Positions 34,801 through 49,410 of a DNA stretch of 64,000 nucleotides are shown here, in pieces; the first letter of the stretch is position 1, and each line of letters begins with the position of its first letter. The position numbers were made by a program, and so were the translations under genes. The stretch spans positions 1 through 64,000 of the forward strand of contig WIXG01000289.1 in assembly GCA_009869945.1 (NCBI GenBank), in the 5' to 3' direction. A model generated the notes under the pieces. That model was not told the DNA's origin and did not search any database. It saw only the letters and a list, made by a program, of their open reading frames with translations. The stretch is from Mesaphorura yosii (Eukaryota > Arthropoda > Collembola > Poduromorpha > Tullbergiidae).

Positions 34801-36672
34801 AATCCGCCACTTTCCGAGGTTTGTGAATTCTGGCAGCTCGTACGTCAAGTCGATTACGCCTGCGGACCAAAGCCAGAATGCGCGTAGTTCAAAATGTTCA
34901 TGAAATGAAATGTCAACGTAATGCTTAATGCGAGTTTTTAGCAAACCCATTTTGGTAGGAACTGAAGGGAATCGCCTCATGACAATATCGCGTGCGTCCT
35001 TCAACCATCATGTCATAAGAATAGGAAATGAGATGAGAAATATGCAAATTAGACACGCGTGCACGCATTTTGACTTTGACACTTCACTCACTCTGATGTA
35101 AATGTCCACCGGATTCCCATACGCACGCAGATCGCGTCGGAGGAGAATGATTCTAAACATGACTGTGAAAAAGGCAGGCAAAGGTCAAAAGCAAAATGGC
35201 AAAGTAATTGCAATTAAAGGACAAGTTACCTTTTTGGCCTCCCGTGTAAATGTACCGATTCGTCTGGATCAGAATGGAGAGGAACTTGGCGGAGAAGACG
35301 AGCGGAGACTCACGCACGAAAATCGAACCGCCTTGCGAGCCCGGATGGTTCCCTTCGACACGGAGCCGGTACGTTCCGTTTGTGAGCTTCATCGGAATCT
35401 GAATTGAGTGAATCGAGCCATCCGCCATAAAATTATCCGACAAGATAAAAATTAAGACAAGTCAGACGCACTGACGCGTCGAGTGCCCAATTAAATCACA
35501 ACGGGAGCCTTAAACCAGGATGGGAGAAGTCTTTATTAAATAAATCACATAAAATTTCGCTTTTCGCATAAAATTCGCAGTTCGCATACATTTTTCACAT
35601 GCAACAAGTTGTCTCTGTCTCGAAACTGGTTCAGACCGCATAAATCCACGTCGACATGCACAAAGCCCATAAAACGGGCCGGACATAAATTTTATGCCAG
35701 CTCGCAACAATGTTTTTTAAACACCGCATTAATTGGAGTGCAGAAGCGAAGCAGCGTCAGCCGTCGTCTGATCACGTTCGCAATGACGCAGGCAGAATGC
35801 AAAAGCAGGAGCAAAGATGATAATGTGTAAAATACGTTTTCTGACCTGCAAAATGAGCGCCTCCGTGTCGCCGACGAGCATCGACATGGAATTGCCCTGA
35901 ATATCGGCCCCGTCCTTGAGAATTGAGACCCGGACGTCCAGCGACTCAATTTCGGTGGTTTCGTTCGCGAATGTGCACACGACGACCCGAAAAATGGAGT
36001 CGGGCTGAATGATTTCGGGGGCGAGGATGACGTAGCCTCTGCGGGACAAAAAATACGCTGATTTCTCGACGTGCTTTCACCTCGAGGTATCATCGGAATT
36101 TTGGCAACTTACACTAAGCTCGCGTTGTTTTCCTCTTGTCTTGTGTAGTAATTGTAACGCAGGTTGTCCGTCGACAGCACACCGGGACCGACGCCCGGAC
36201 GAAAGACGCCGTAATTAAAACCCGTGCCCGTGTTTGGAAAAATCGTGTTCGTGCTTGGATTCGGACTGAAGTTGTTCGAATTCGCATTCATGTTAAAACT
36301 GTCACGATCACGATTGAGATTTCTTTCTGTAGTGAAAGCGTTGGCGTTGACGTTGAACGGATTTCTCGGCACACTCACACTCGCACTCGAGCCTGTCGTC
36401 GTTGACGTTGTCAGTCTATTCGTGAATGGATTGTTTGTCGAAGTATTTGTGAAAGAGTTAAATAGCGTCTGCGGCTGAGCCTGGGGCCGAGCCTGACTTT
36501 GGACATGGACGACAAACCCCAAAATTAGTACACTGAACCAATTCAAGTTTTGATAAACCGCGCGTGTGCGTGGCGCGCTTTCGGTCTTTAGCCTTCTCCT
36601 CCATTTCCATTTCACTTTGACGCCGGCGACGGCGCCGGAGCCGCCGTGCTCTGCGTCTGCGCAAATTAACAT
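28893..36672 (-). CDS. Mcr: Macroglobulin complement-related (Mcr)-type TEP family protein, about 1,835 aa, one frameshift
   Basis: This is a secreted or surface-anchored alpha-2-macroglobulin/complement family protein. Fly Mcr acts in septate junctions, autophagy signalling and pathogen binding. Exons, 5' to 3': 36,672-36,113; 36,038-35,846; 35,398-35,230; 35,162-35,092; 34,998-34,947; 34,859-34,729; 34,645-34,312; 34,213-34,116; 33,985-33,636; 33,575-33,296; 33,222-32,670; 32,613-32,479; 32,397-31,931; 31,841-31,710; 31,632-31,012; 30,923-30,783; 30,704-30,571; 30,468-30,233; 30,112-29,954; 29,868-29,790; 29,675-29,383; 29,306-29,201; 29,107-28,893. A hydrophobic signal core (residues about 44-56) is followed by an Asn/Thr-rich stretch, MG domains, a Cys-rich module (about 931-976), the A2M domain (PKVTDTWHVNGFAVG), a thioester-type domain without GCGEQ, and a receptor-binding region. 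It ends in CQVCGSFQCPYCPFF and a hydrophobic GPI-like tail. Absence of thioester residues and the C-terminal Cys motif point to Mcr rather than a standard TEP. One extra base at 30,900-30,902 breaks the frame in exon 16 of this list. The first codon and exon 3 acceptor are the least certain parts. Confidence 0.88.
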
Positions 36673-39600
36673 TGCAATTGCAGGTAAATTTCAAAGCGCT
36701 TTCGCTTGGGCTTCACACTTTGGCATTGGCACTTGAAACTTGAAACTCGACGTCAACGTCAACGTCGACACAAATCACAAATCAAATTCTTTCGTCTTCG
36801 TTTCTGTATCCGTATCCAGTTTCAAATAACTTCCGAGCACATTTTTGTGTCACCTTTCGCGCAAAATTTTGAGAATCTCACGCGTCTCGTCTCGTGGCTC
36901 GAAGATCAGATTGCCGTTGCCGCCGAGGAGACAGACGGATTCAGACTGACAAGCGATTGTCGGCTGCATTTTGCTGCAGATGCAGGTAAAGTATTTTTAA
37001 AACAATTGCAATTGGCTTGGCATGAGAAAAGAGCAGTAGCAGTAGCAGCAGCAGGATTGTTAGTTAACTATTTACGTCGTACAACATCGGCATGCAATAC
37101 AATCGCATGCTAAATTATATGCACGGCACAGGTACATCATTATCATTATCATCTCGTCAGTGCAGGCCGAGCCGAGACAGACAGACATTAAGCAGAAATA
37201 CGCGACGCGACGCAGAAATTGCATACGTGCGAATGAGGGAGCAAAGAGCAAAACATAGCATAACCGAGTTAACGATCTCTGGACTTTGGTAAAGTAAAGC
37301 AAAGTAAATTAAACTGGACTTGGCTAGCAAATGGCGTTGGCGATTGCGTGCTTGGTCAGTGAGAAATTTTGAAGCCATAAAAAACGACTGCGGTGCGTTT
37401 CCTTTTAATAGCATTTCGTTGTACTTCTGCTGCGTTGCGGCTGCGTTGGATTGTGTTTTGTTTCCATTTCATTACAGGAGCCGAGCATTATTTTGGGTTG
37501 CAAAAATTACTACACACGTACCGCACGTCAACGTCAGCGTCAATGTCAAAAGCGAGTGCGTCGGTCACTGGTCTCAGTTTCATTCTACGCGTAACACGTC
37601 AAATGTACGAGAAACAATGAATGAAACGTCAGCAGTCGGGTCGGCGGATAAATGAAGACTGAAGAAGATTTTCGATGTGTCGATCTCATGCTCAACATTC
37701 TCAGACTGTCAATCAACTGCACTTGCATTGCGTTGCAGTGCAGTTCGCTGCGTTGCGTTGCATAAAACTACGGGATAATAAAGAGCGCCGCATCCACGAC
37801 GCGGCCAATAAAGTCATATTCAGTCAAATTTCGATGATACCATTTCGGGCTATCCCAGGCACGAATTTGACGTATTATTGACGTATTGACAGGAAAAACT
37901 TAAAAAATTCGATGATCGATGGAATTTTAACAGCGAATCAGAAAACTAGAAATTATAAGAAAGACAAGCAAGCATTTTAGAAGGTAAAGGAAGCAGAAAT
38001 AAAAATACAATGGAGGCAAGAACGTCATTTAATTGCTTGGATTTCTCCCTAACGTTTGTTTTCTTGTAAATGCTTCAGGCTGATTATTTGGTGGGACTTG
38101 CTTGTAATGGCTGAAGTACTTCAATAATGTTCAATCTTTATCCGCATTACATCCGTATGTTTTGGCGTTTCGGACATATTTCTGTCCCCGCACTCATAAA
38201 ATGAAGAGACATCTCATTTTCGAGCTCCTGGCACAAGAATACTTCAGAATACTCTTCTAGAAAGACTTTGGCATGCTTCAGGCTAAAGCTAAAGCTATGT
38301 CCATTGATCTGAGTTTTCCTAAGCAGAGACGTTCACTAGTGAACAAATCAATATAGAATGTGAACGCGAATGCGAATGTAGAATTCAGAATTCAAAGAAA
38401 TTTTGCTCGTTCGACGTGGAAGGTGGAATGCGTCCCGAAGAATTTCGGAATCACGACGCTCGACCTGCAGCAGGCAAATCGTTGAGAGCCGGGATCATTA
38501 TAACATTGTTTACATTGTAATTCGGGTCTGGATTCGTGCCGTTTCGGAGTGTATGAGAAGTCTCACTGCTTGTGCTCTCGCGTAATTACTTGACACGCTG
38601 TAAAATACGGTATGGCGCAAATAACTTCTTCATTCTTCATACACAAAAAATGTGCTGTACGCGTCCGCGTCTTCAAAAATATGATCTGAATGCGAGTCGA
38701 ACCAATTCATAAGAGTCTTAATGGATTTCTTGTCTGGGCGTAATGGCGTAATGGCAAGTGCGAATGCGATGCGAATAATGTGTCCCAAAAATTATTAAAT
38801 GCCGAGCAGCACAACTGAAATCCAACCTATGTGCGAGACTAAATTCTAATTTTAGCAAATCGCGTCGCATCGCAGGGAAAAGCAAAAAATGAGGTCTCAG
38901 AAATCGCTTCGGCATGGCAAAAATTCATAACGCATCATGACAAATGCTGACTGCTCCCCATTTCCTTATTTACTCCGACTACGCGACATTAGGCCTAGTG
39001 CGATTGCATTACTGAGCTGACATGGAGAAATATGCGCCCGAGTCTAATTATGATTTATGGCCGGCTCGGGTCATCGCCTCACCGCATTTCTTATGCAAAA
39101 TGCAAAATTTGCAGTGCTGGCTGGCTGGTGTCCAGCACAGTGCTGCCTGGAAATGCTGGAACTCTGGAAATTTCGACCAGAATTCCAGAAATCTGCTGGG
39201 AAAAGTTCTCAAGGATGGAGCTTCGACTCGTCCGCCGTTTGTGAATTCGACAATTTCAGGTGTTAATCTAATCTACATTTTAGGTCCGTCTTAAGTTTCC
39301 AATCAAGTGGCCAGACTCCATTGCATTGCCTGCCTGCTGCTGTAACGAAAAGCAGTAAATAGCAAATGTTAATGTTAATGTTTGTGTACATTGAAGGAAC
39401 ACAAAACAACACGGATTATCTCTCCAGTCTCCAAGCTCTCAATGAAAGAAAACTAGCAACAAGAAACTCGTTCTCACAGCTTGCCGTGCCGTGCCGGCAG
39501 AAGAACACGCGAGTACCCAAAAGGTTTTTTCAGTGTAATGCAGTTATGACTCGTTCAACCAGCATGAAGGAGAAGAATACAGAAAAGAGCAGGCAAGGCT

Positions 39601-42600
39601 TGAGGCAGCTCTGCTCTTCTGCTTAAGCTTTAAAAACTTGTAACTCGAATACTTGTAGTAATAATATTAAGACCGTGTAACTTGCATTTGTACCAGTGCA
39701 TTTGCAGTTGCAGTGTTCACTGCTACGTGCATTTGCCTCATGTGTCCTGGTGTCTGGCGTGGCCGTGGCCGGGAAGGAGATAAAAGAATAACAACAGTTG
39801 GTTTTTGGAAGTGCGAGTGAAATCACCACCACGAGTGCAAATGCAAGTGTGAGTACGAGTGCGTGAAACGAGCGTGTGAATTGTGAACGAGTCCAACGCT
39901 CTTCAGGCAAGGCAGGGTTCGACCGGCTCGGATTTTGGAATTGGGCTCTGGAACTACTGGAACCAAGTGAGATTCATTCTTTGCTGGACCCGGGCATTGT
40001 GGCAATGTGTACATGGATTTTCGTACTGTTTCTGTTTTTGCCGAATTGATGAAGTAGCAAATCAGGTGGAATTGCCCGACGCTGTTAAAATCATGGCACG
40101 AGATTTCTGATGTCGCAAAGCTTACAGATAGTTTTAATTTTGAGACGGGTAATTGTCTTTACATTCGAAACGACAGGCTGCAGATCAAATCAACGAAACG
40201 CATGACGCATGGGGTGAGTGCTAATTAATTGATGTAATGCTATTGTCCTTCTAATTGAAAATTGAGACAAATTCGTTCTCGAGTTGGCATTGCTTCTGTT
40301 TGCTTAACAAGAACAAAATTGTTTTGAGAGTTCAGGAACTCTGCATTGCGAATGGCGAATCTCAGACACGTAATTAGCATCTCATCTGTCTGCATCTGCA
40401 TAAAATCTAATTGCGAGCTCAAAGTCTAGCACACAGAAAGTTCAGCTCGGAGTCAGAAGGGCAGGCAAGGCAAGTTTCCAATAATAATTCCCAGCTCAGC
40501 GTCAGCCGAAAATGAAAATCTCACGCTCAGGCTCGAATCGCTCGGATGCATGACATGGCACGGCGAATCGCGAATGAGAGAATGTATGAGAACGAGAACT
40601 TTGGAACATGAAAATAAGATCTTCACTGCACGGATTTCATTAAAAATGCAAATAAACACTGAACACGCACGCGGATCAATTTTCATGTTTATGAGAATCT
40701 TTCCATCCTACATTTTGCATTCACATCTTTCATCTCTTCATCGTTTCATCACGCTTCGGCTCGGCTAGGCTTGTCGTCGGTACGCCTTTAACTCTTTTCA
40801 TCTCGTCTCATGAAAACGCTATTAGTAGAAAAGTTAAACCATTCCTTAATGTCCAGATGATTCCTGATGGTTTTCGGCGTTTGGGAAGCGTTTCTTATCA
40901 CTAGCCGGCATCTTCCTCTTGGAGCCTGCCGATACATGACATTATTGCGTATTGCCTTTGCAGGTACATCTTTGTTGATCTTGCATCTTGCTTGAACTGG
41001 CCAGGCCAAAATATGAGGTACCTTAAAGGGAATGACTTTGACCTAAGAAAGCCAGCGACACGCTGAAGTAGCCACGGCTCCAACAATGGGATGCCGAGAA
41101 ACAACGCAGACAAGCGAAATCCGATCGGAGCGCAGGAATCCTTCACGATTCATTTGTCCGGCGAAGCATGGCATAAAATTACAAAGCAGCCCGTCTCCCG
41201 TCCGCGTCTGCACTTTGAATTTTCCGTTCATGAACCTTTTCTTAAAAACTGTATCCTTTTGCGTTCTGGCTTGATGAACCCGGCTCGGCGCAATTTCCCA
41301 GCCCAGCCATCATAATTTCGGTTTTTCTCGCTTCAGCTCGCATTATCAACGCTTCAGCCGTCATCGTCGTCTTTCTTCTTCTTCCCACTTCCATTAAATA
41401 AACATATTTCAGGCTGTTGAAATTGCCTGCCTGTTGAATGGGTCGGGCTCGGCCGTCGTCGATTGTCGATTATTATTGTTGCTGTTATTATTTGAACATG
41501 ATAACGACCCTTTTCACAAAGGACAAGGTGAGAGGGCCAAAGTACGAGTACGAGAACGCAGCCACAGCCTGCCCTATAAATAAAAGCCTAGCATTCGAGA
41601 AGTGCGGCTGGGATGATGAGAAGTTAAAATCTTCAATGTGGCCAGCCCAAGCATCTGGCCGGTCTGGCCCGCCGCGGAAGAATTACAGATCGATTTGTAC
41701 GAAATGAGAGTCAGCCAGAGCAGAGCGAGCGTGGAATTTTTATTTGGTTTGGGACTGATAAATTATATTAAATTGTAAATATGATCGGAAATTGTAATTC
41801 GAGGCCTAGGGAAGGTAAAACGTAAAGAATAATAATGATAAAGACTCCTTTTGCGTATAGAAAATCAGAAATATGACTATTCGACGCTCGCTTCCAAGAT
41901 TTTCTGGTCTGTGCTGGAAAGCCTCCAATTGCAATACTATCCGTGTTTACAACAATTATCAAACTTTTTTACCTGAGTCATTAAAGGAAAGAATCGATTT
42001 TTATTCATTGGACGCGAATTCTCACAACACACGCATTTTCGTTAACTTTTGTTTTTTGATGATAAAAAAGGTTCACAAAACGCAGGCTTTTATTGGTTTA
42101 TCGATTTCGCCTGATGCTCGTTAACTGGCTATATAATTATGATGAATAATTTAAACGCGGGAATGAAATGCGCATGTGCGGTTGCATTCATTAAACGAAT
42201 TTCTTGGTCCTTGGCGTGGGTTCGGTGATGGCTTTGGCCTGTCACTCAAATTGTCATGAAGGATAAATCAAAAATTGGATTAGCATCTCATAGTTTATTC
42301 ACGTAGCTGCATTCGCTGATAAGGGTGACTGGGACTGATTCTCCCTTCACCCTGCCCTGCTCTGAGATTACGAAATGATGACACCACAAAACATACGCAT
42401 ACGTCAAAGCAAAGCATAACGCATGACACGTTTCTTTTCCGACGTAAACGCGAACGTGACAATGTGGGCGCAGCGCATAGAACAAGATTCTTCCCAGCTT
42501 AATGAATTCGACACGACGCAGTTAGCAGTGACATTGTTTACCACAACGACGACGACGACAAAGATGTGCTTCCTGTGCTGCGGATCTCTTTTTTATTAAC

Positions 42601-45600
42601 CCCGACGGCGCGGCTGATCTTCAGCATTTGGGCTCTGTTTACACACCAAATCTCCAATCTCGATTTCCGTCGTTCGTCGTGGCCGTCGTCGTTCTTTGCT
42701 CTTGCTCTTTCGACATCATCTGTTCTTGTGTATCGTGTGTATTGTGTATTGACTTTGTCACACTGACGTTCGATGTACGACGTCAGTGAATTGAAAACCG
42801 GCCTGAATACATCATAGTCACAATCACAGAAGATTACAGAATAGAGCCAGAGTCAACAGAGGAAGACGGCGATACCGGGCATCAGAAGGGTGACTGGGCT
42901 GTGTGCTGGAGATAAGAAACTTAGTAATGGCAATAATGAATTAATTTCGATACAAAGAAGGTTCAGTGGACCCCGTAATTCGTACTTAACAAGAACTCCT
43001 CCTCTGAACACCCTCTCGCCTTCGTGAAGTTTTTGCATAAGATTCAAACGGCTGCCGCCGATCTGATCTGATCTGAGCCGGCTCGGCTCGACTGGACTCC
43101 TGCGCAGGAATTCGTGCTTCGGTTAACTTTGACTGGAATCTTTAGTTTCTTGAGCGCAGGTGTGTAAAATACCTGGCCAACTCAAGAAACAAGAAAAATG
43201 GTTTTCGTTGTCTGTTTTAGCAGTGAGTGATTGACACCACACTGATTTGGACTCCCTTTTATATCTGACTAACTTGTGTTCCAGTGTAGTATTTTGGTGG
43301 ATCCTCCTTGCATTAAATTGAATTCGAGCCTGACTCCCTGACAGACAAATACACAAGCAACAAGGTACAAAGAAGTAAACACTGGACAGGGCAGCAATCT
43401 CAGCAATGAGGAGGCAATAGCAATGACTGGATAGTTACTGGAACTGGAATCAGATGTCCAGTAATCCTAACCAAGCAAGTCAAACAAGATTCAAGAGAAG
43501 AAAAGGTCTCCGGCTGTGAAATGAACAGAAAGAATCGCTGGAAGCTGTGCCCCGGTTCGCCAGCACAGCCGCAGCAATGGCACTAATGAAGGTGTATCCA
43601 GTTTTTTGTGTCTCTCGACCGACTTCTCCAGCAAGTAGCAAGCAGCAGCTCTTTTGAACTTGTTCTCGAGTAATTCTTTCATCTTTTCATGCTTTCTGTA
43701 TTCTGTTCGTTCAGACTGCCAGCAAAGCAAACTTCCTATTGATTTACCTTCGCACTGACTTCTCGACTGACTTTTCATAAAATCCTTGTGATCAATCATC
43801 ATCATTATCCTGCTACGGTCGCCGTCGCACTGCCTGCCTCGATGGATATTTTTTGTTGTGGTCCTCTTCATTCTTTAATATCTTCAAGAGTCTTGAGTAG
43901 TCAAAGTCAAAAAGACAAATCAAAGAAAACGAAAAGGAAGGAACACGTTTCAGTCACGAGAGTTTCATATTTCAATTAAGCAAAGCGAAGTGCAGCCGCC
44001 GTCGGTACGCCGGTCGCTGTCGAATTTCTTCCAGTAGCCATCGGCCTCGTCCTGCCTAAATCTTCGATTATGATACATCGTCAGCGACACAAAACAGCGT
44101 GCCGACCGACTGCCAATAAGGCACAAACCTGGAGTCGAAGATTCGAGTGAAGCCAAGTCACGGAATCTTGCGTAATGCGTAATTAGTCATTAATCAATGA
44201 CCTCGCAAATCGCTGAGCAACCGGACGACTTTCACGACTGACGATTTGACCGGTCAAATCAAAGGGCAGGCTTCGGGGTCAAGAATCAAGAAGCCACTTC
44301 AAAAAGGCGAAGATGCTGACTACGAGGCTGATAAGAAATTGCTCAACAAGCCTGGACTTCAGCTGGAAAGTTGTATGTTTCATCTTTCAAGATCTGCAAT
44401 TTTCATGTTTCATCCCCTTTCGGTACCGACCACGTCGCTTTTGCTTAAACACAGCAGCATATTGTTCCTCTTGGACTCACTTTCCGCAATGGAATCACTT
44501 ATGGAGATTTAATATTTCCAATTGCAGCCATTTACTATTTCCGAACGTATTGTTCGCTTTTACTGCATTTTATTGCAGTTGCATGCGTCTTGCATCAAAG
44601 TGCATTCAGCCATTTACTTTACTCTACGCCGTGGCCGTGTTGGGGTGAAACGTGAAATTACCCCGAAAAAGCACTTGGACGAAGTGCATCGTGCATCCGT
44701 CTATCCTAGTGCTTTTTACTTTTTAAAATGATTGCAACTGGAATATTGAATATTGCTTTGCGCGCGTAAGGGCACGAGGGGCTCATCTGCCCGTCTTAAA
44801 CGAGGGCATTCACATTTTCAAGCGTAACCGCGCCGCCGAGATGAAGTTTCCCAAGGGAAATGGATTGAAAAAGAAATTCAGGGAGCAGTATCAAGTATTT
44901 AGAGTCTTGTTCATGTTCTCGCTCATCGGTCTCGTTCGTGTTCCAGTCGTTCCACTGCCATTGCGCTGCGGCGAAGTTATCTTGTAGACTTTTTATTACC
45001 CGTCGCAGTCGCGTTGCCGTTCCCGTTGCAGCAGTTTTGAGCGAGCATTATAATTTATAAGCACAGGCACTTTGTGGTGGTGGGAACGAGCAGCTCATGC
45101 AAGCGAGTAATAAATGTAATCCTTTTATTTTATGTACGTGTTGCGTAATGTCTAATGTATGGATGTAATTCTCATTAATTGATACTCAGCCCGAGCCGAT
45201 CCAGGCTGAGGGGAGAAAATTCGAGCAACGGCACAGGAAATCTTCAAAATAGACGCTACACAAAAAATTGGAATAATAAATACTAAATAGGACACAGAGA
45301 GCAGCGATTCTCAAGGGCCAGAATAAACAAGCCACAAACACAGGTGCAGCCAGCCAACGACCATTGAGTCAGAGTCAGTGAATCTTCGACTCTGAGCCAG
45401 TCTGAGTCAGCTTGCCAGTTTTATTAATAAGAAAATACCACGTCGGCCGGAGAATAAACAAGTCAGCTTCGTAAATAAACAGGTTTCTTCTCCTGACTCT
45501 CAATTCCATTTCCATTTGCCAGTGCCATAAAATATTAAATGAAATGAGTCAAGAGCCCTTCAAACTGAGAAGAGGACGAAGGAATTTGAATCTAGACTGC

Positions 45601-48600
45601 GCTGCGAAGAGAAAGAAACCCACCTACATCGTTAAGCCCTTCATTCTTATCTTATAAATTATATCGCATTGAATTACTGTACAATACGAATGCATATCAT
45701 TTTTATCACTCTGGCCGTAATTACACTTTAATACGCAAGAAGAGCAGTACCTCCGTGCTGCTGGAGTGCGTCCGACGATGGACGGTCACTTCGGCCGCGA
45801 CTGCGGTGAAGTCATCCACTAGAAATGAGCAATTCATAAAGTGAGCAGTCATAAGCAAAGAAATATGATGCCACTGCCTTTTAATGACTCAGAAGACTCA
45901 AAACCCATCTTGGTTTCGAAGCCAGAGACAGACCAATTTGTAGCCGAGCCGAGTGGCTGACGCTGTGGCTGTAATTTCTGTATGAATTACTTGACTCCGG
46001 TGTAAAATGTAAATAATGACAAGGTACATTGTGCAAGACAACAAAGAAGACGAGTTTTGGTTGAGTTTTTGAGCTTACTGGAATTTCTTTTCCCACTTGA
46101 AGTTAAAAGGAAACTTGGAATCATAAACTTGCTTCTTGCTTGCATTTTTCTTGTACTCTTGCACTTCAAGAAGGCTCGGCTTGCAAGATTTTTGTCAGGT
46201 GCATGAATCATGAATCACGAGTCGGGCTGAGTTACTCATCAGTGCAGCGACTTGGCTCGACTAAGAATTGTACTCACGTAGTTATCAATCCTGTCATTGC
46301 CAACCCAAGACCGAGCCTGCAATCAGAAAACATGATATTCATATTTTTATTAATGATTTCCGTGCATGGCAAGGCGAGACGCGAGATTTGGACATTTACC
46401 AAAATGCGTTAAGAATGGAATGCAGACAGAAACTGAAATTTAATGGAAACCACATTCAGCATTCAGTATTCAATATTCATTAAATTTGCTGGCTACTGCA
46501 CTGCACTGCGAGTATAATAAGTTAAATTGAGCCGCGTATTCGTATTTGTAAAGTAAAGTGCAACATGGGTAATAAATTATAACGCGAGGCGGGCAGGCAA
46601 CAGTTGCGCGGAACAGCGATAGGTTTTAATCAATTTACTTTTTTAATGCATCGCATCAAGCTGAACAAAGGTTCAGGTTCAACAAAACACCTCGAAAATT
46701 AGTCTCCTTTTGTTCTCATTCTCGCTATTATCGGGCCCGATAATGGGCCAGCATGGTAAAAAAAAAACGGCCGCGTCGGTGATCCATTATCGCCACCGCC
46801 ATTATCGTGGCCATTTTAACCCGCATCTGCTAAGTTTTCGTACAGATAACGTTAAAAATTGCAGTTTTTCAGTGACGCCGTTTCTTATTCACAAATTGTC
46901 ATCTCAAATGCTAAGAGTTAACAAAGATCTCGAATTTTCCCGTGGTGAGTTAGTTTGACTGGAGTGTCGGGTTGGGACATTTCTGTATATTCTGCGGATG
47001 TTGCACCTTCAACCGTGATCGTCTGAATTGGGATGCATTCGACAAGATCAACAATCAAGATCAAGTGCAATTGCATTGCTAGTCTACACGCTGCGGCTGT
47101 GGTGTGCCCGTACCATTAAAACACTCATTTATCGACGTATCGTAGCGCTTTTGCACTCTGCACTGCACTGCATTCATTTTCATTCATTTATTCCTTTTTC
47201 CAGTCAGGACAGGCAATAATGATCACGATAATGATAATGGTCGGTCAAATCGCCATATGCTGCGTGTGATGCTGCACTTGCGCTCGTACAAGCTTCGATT
47301 CACTCTCGATGGCTACGACTACAACTTTGGGTAAAAAAAAGAGATTTATAGCGTGTTACTTTTACTTTACCCAAAACACCGCCGAGAACGAAAACACGTC
47401 CACCTCGTGTGTAATTTTAATGATCCAAAACACTGGAGGCTGCACTTTGGGCACTTTGGGCGAGTCTTTACTCTTTGCTGCACTTGCAATTAGAGTGATT
47501 GAGGGTCGATTCTGGCCGATGCAACGTGGTCGTGAGAAGTGAGAATCGGCAATCGGGCCCAAATCCCCAAAACCCGAGCCATAGCCATTTCATTAGTCCA
47601 CTGCGAGCAAGCGAGCTTTCACTGATCCGTCGTGTTGACGATTTTGACGATTGCAGCGTGTCCAATCAGAATTCGTCTCGCCATCGTTTCAGTCGTTGTC
47701 GTGTGGAATTGCATCCAATTCACTAAAATGCAGGGCAACTACAATGTGCAAGTGAGTCGCCTGGCCTGGCCAATAATCGTAATAATAAAATCTATTAACC
47801 ATTCATTTATTATTCCATTGCGTAAAATTAAGATAACACGACGGAAATGGCAATGGGAATATGACAATTGCTTCGTACTTCTGTGGCAGTTGACATCTTT
47901 ATTATGATTACGACACGGCCCACAGCACAATGGAACATATTTTGGGTTTGGGCTTGAAGGGGAAGCGATCTTCATTCACTTGATTTGATTTGTGATCCGT
48001 CCCTCGTGAAATGCAATCGAAAATTACTCTGCTCAACTCTCCAGAGAAAAGCGGAGTTTGTTCAGAAATCGTTCGCGCTCACGCCTTGCGGGAAAATTAG
48101 GCGAAGAATTAGTCCATCGCATGCCTAATTTATCATCGAACTGAATGGACTCCGTTCCAGTCCACCTTGGCCTTCTTGGCGTATTTGCTCGGCAAGTGAG
48201 AAAATGCTGGAAAAGGCAGACTCAGAATTCGGGACGGGAAAAGAACAAAAGACGCGCGAGCCTGAGAGCAAGTTGAATAAATAAAGCAGCTCCTCAAGCA
48301 GCAGAATGCCATTAACCATTACTATTATTATTATTATGATAAGAACCGAATGCCGAGTTCTTGAGCAGGGGAGATCCGCCGTCGTCGTGGCTTAATTAAC
48401 GTCTTAACCCTGAAGTATAAGCTTAAGCCTTTTCTTCCTTCATGGCTAGAAGAATGAACGTGTCAAAATCATCATCATCATAAAATAATGGAAATGCACG
48501 CATTTCACAGTCGGGACGGATGGAGCTTTGGGGTAGATTTACTGCCATGCCAGAAATAAAAAGCTTTTTCCTCATTTCGTTATTATCTCATGAATTTAAT

Positions 48601-49410
48601 TTGTTTCCTGCACAGCGCTGCGCCGTACCGTGCTTAATTTCTCCTAAGTTTCAAATTCCAACCCTCCTCCACGCCTTTCAAGTGTCAGGGCTTCGAGTCG
48701 AAGTCGACGCTGCCCTGCTCACAAATTATCACCTTCTCATATTTTATCTTAATTTCTCGATCGAGCTGTATAATTTCGGGTAAATTACACTCCCAGCGCT
48801 AAATGCTAAACGGAAAGGGCGAAACTTGAAATGAGATCCTGGGCCGGGGTCAAGGCTGATGATGGGACGAGGAAGAAGGTGTGAAGTGGAAATTCGAATC
48901 TGTTATTTTTGGGAAAATGATATTAAAGATTAAGTTTCGCGTAGGCTGAGTTGTGCTGCATTAAGAAGAGTCGTGATTCGTTCTTTTTGGGGTGTTTGCT
49001 TATCTTGTTACTTATTCTTATTCTTTGCATTCCTTGGAAGAATGCAAAGGAACTGGAACAAAACGCGAGATAAAGATAAGATTCAATGCTAAATCTGCTA
49101 GATGCTCCATAATGGGATCATCCTCATTTTTTTTGTTGAGGTGTCATTAGGAAGTGTAGTACTTCTCCAATGCATCTCCACAATTTTGGATCCTCCGAGC
49201 CATTGTAACTTTCATTAAAAGATGGTATTTGCTTTATTACCAGAGTCTCTCAACGACACCGACCGCTGGACTCCAGTTGAAAGACCCAAATCGCGAGAAT
49301 TTCTGAAACTAGACTCGCAAAATGAGCCAAATTCCTGAAAATTTCCCAATTCAAGCCTGAAATGAACTGAAAACCGTCAAAACTACGCAAATTCTGCCAA
49401 CCCCTCCAAA
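36673..49410. other. Long non-coding stretch, no supported gene
   Basis: In 12.7 kb I find no gene model that survives a phase check. Longest frames (36,706-37,113 plus, 43,491-43,871 minus, and a pair at 40,788-41,231 minus separated by one stop) lack recognisable domains. The part next to 36,673 probably holds the promoter and 5' UTR of the Mcr gene, and the part before 49,411 those of the DUF7042 gene. Short GTC/CAA, AGC and TTA simple repeats occur near 36,749-36,767, 37,033-37,055 and 48,319-48,336. Confidence 0.45.
48319..48336. repeat. (TTA)n microsatellite
   Basis: About five TTA/TAT units within an AT-rich patch. No coding context. Confidence 0.7.

Noticed and set aside
28893-36672. 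Standard thioester-containing TEP or C3
   Set aside because: The thioester motif is absent and the C-terminal CQVCGSFQCPYCPFF block fits Mcr better.
40788-41231. Two minus-strand frames in the same phase separated by one TAG
   Set aside because: The arrangement could suggest a broken gene, or an intron ending at the TAG, but neither part resembles a known family and both lengths are within chance expectation here.
43491-43871. 126-codon minus-strand frame with a charged helix-like part
   Set aside because: No family resemblance, no flanking splice signals that chain to another exon.
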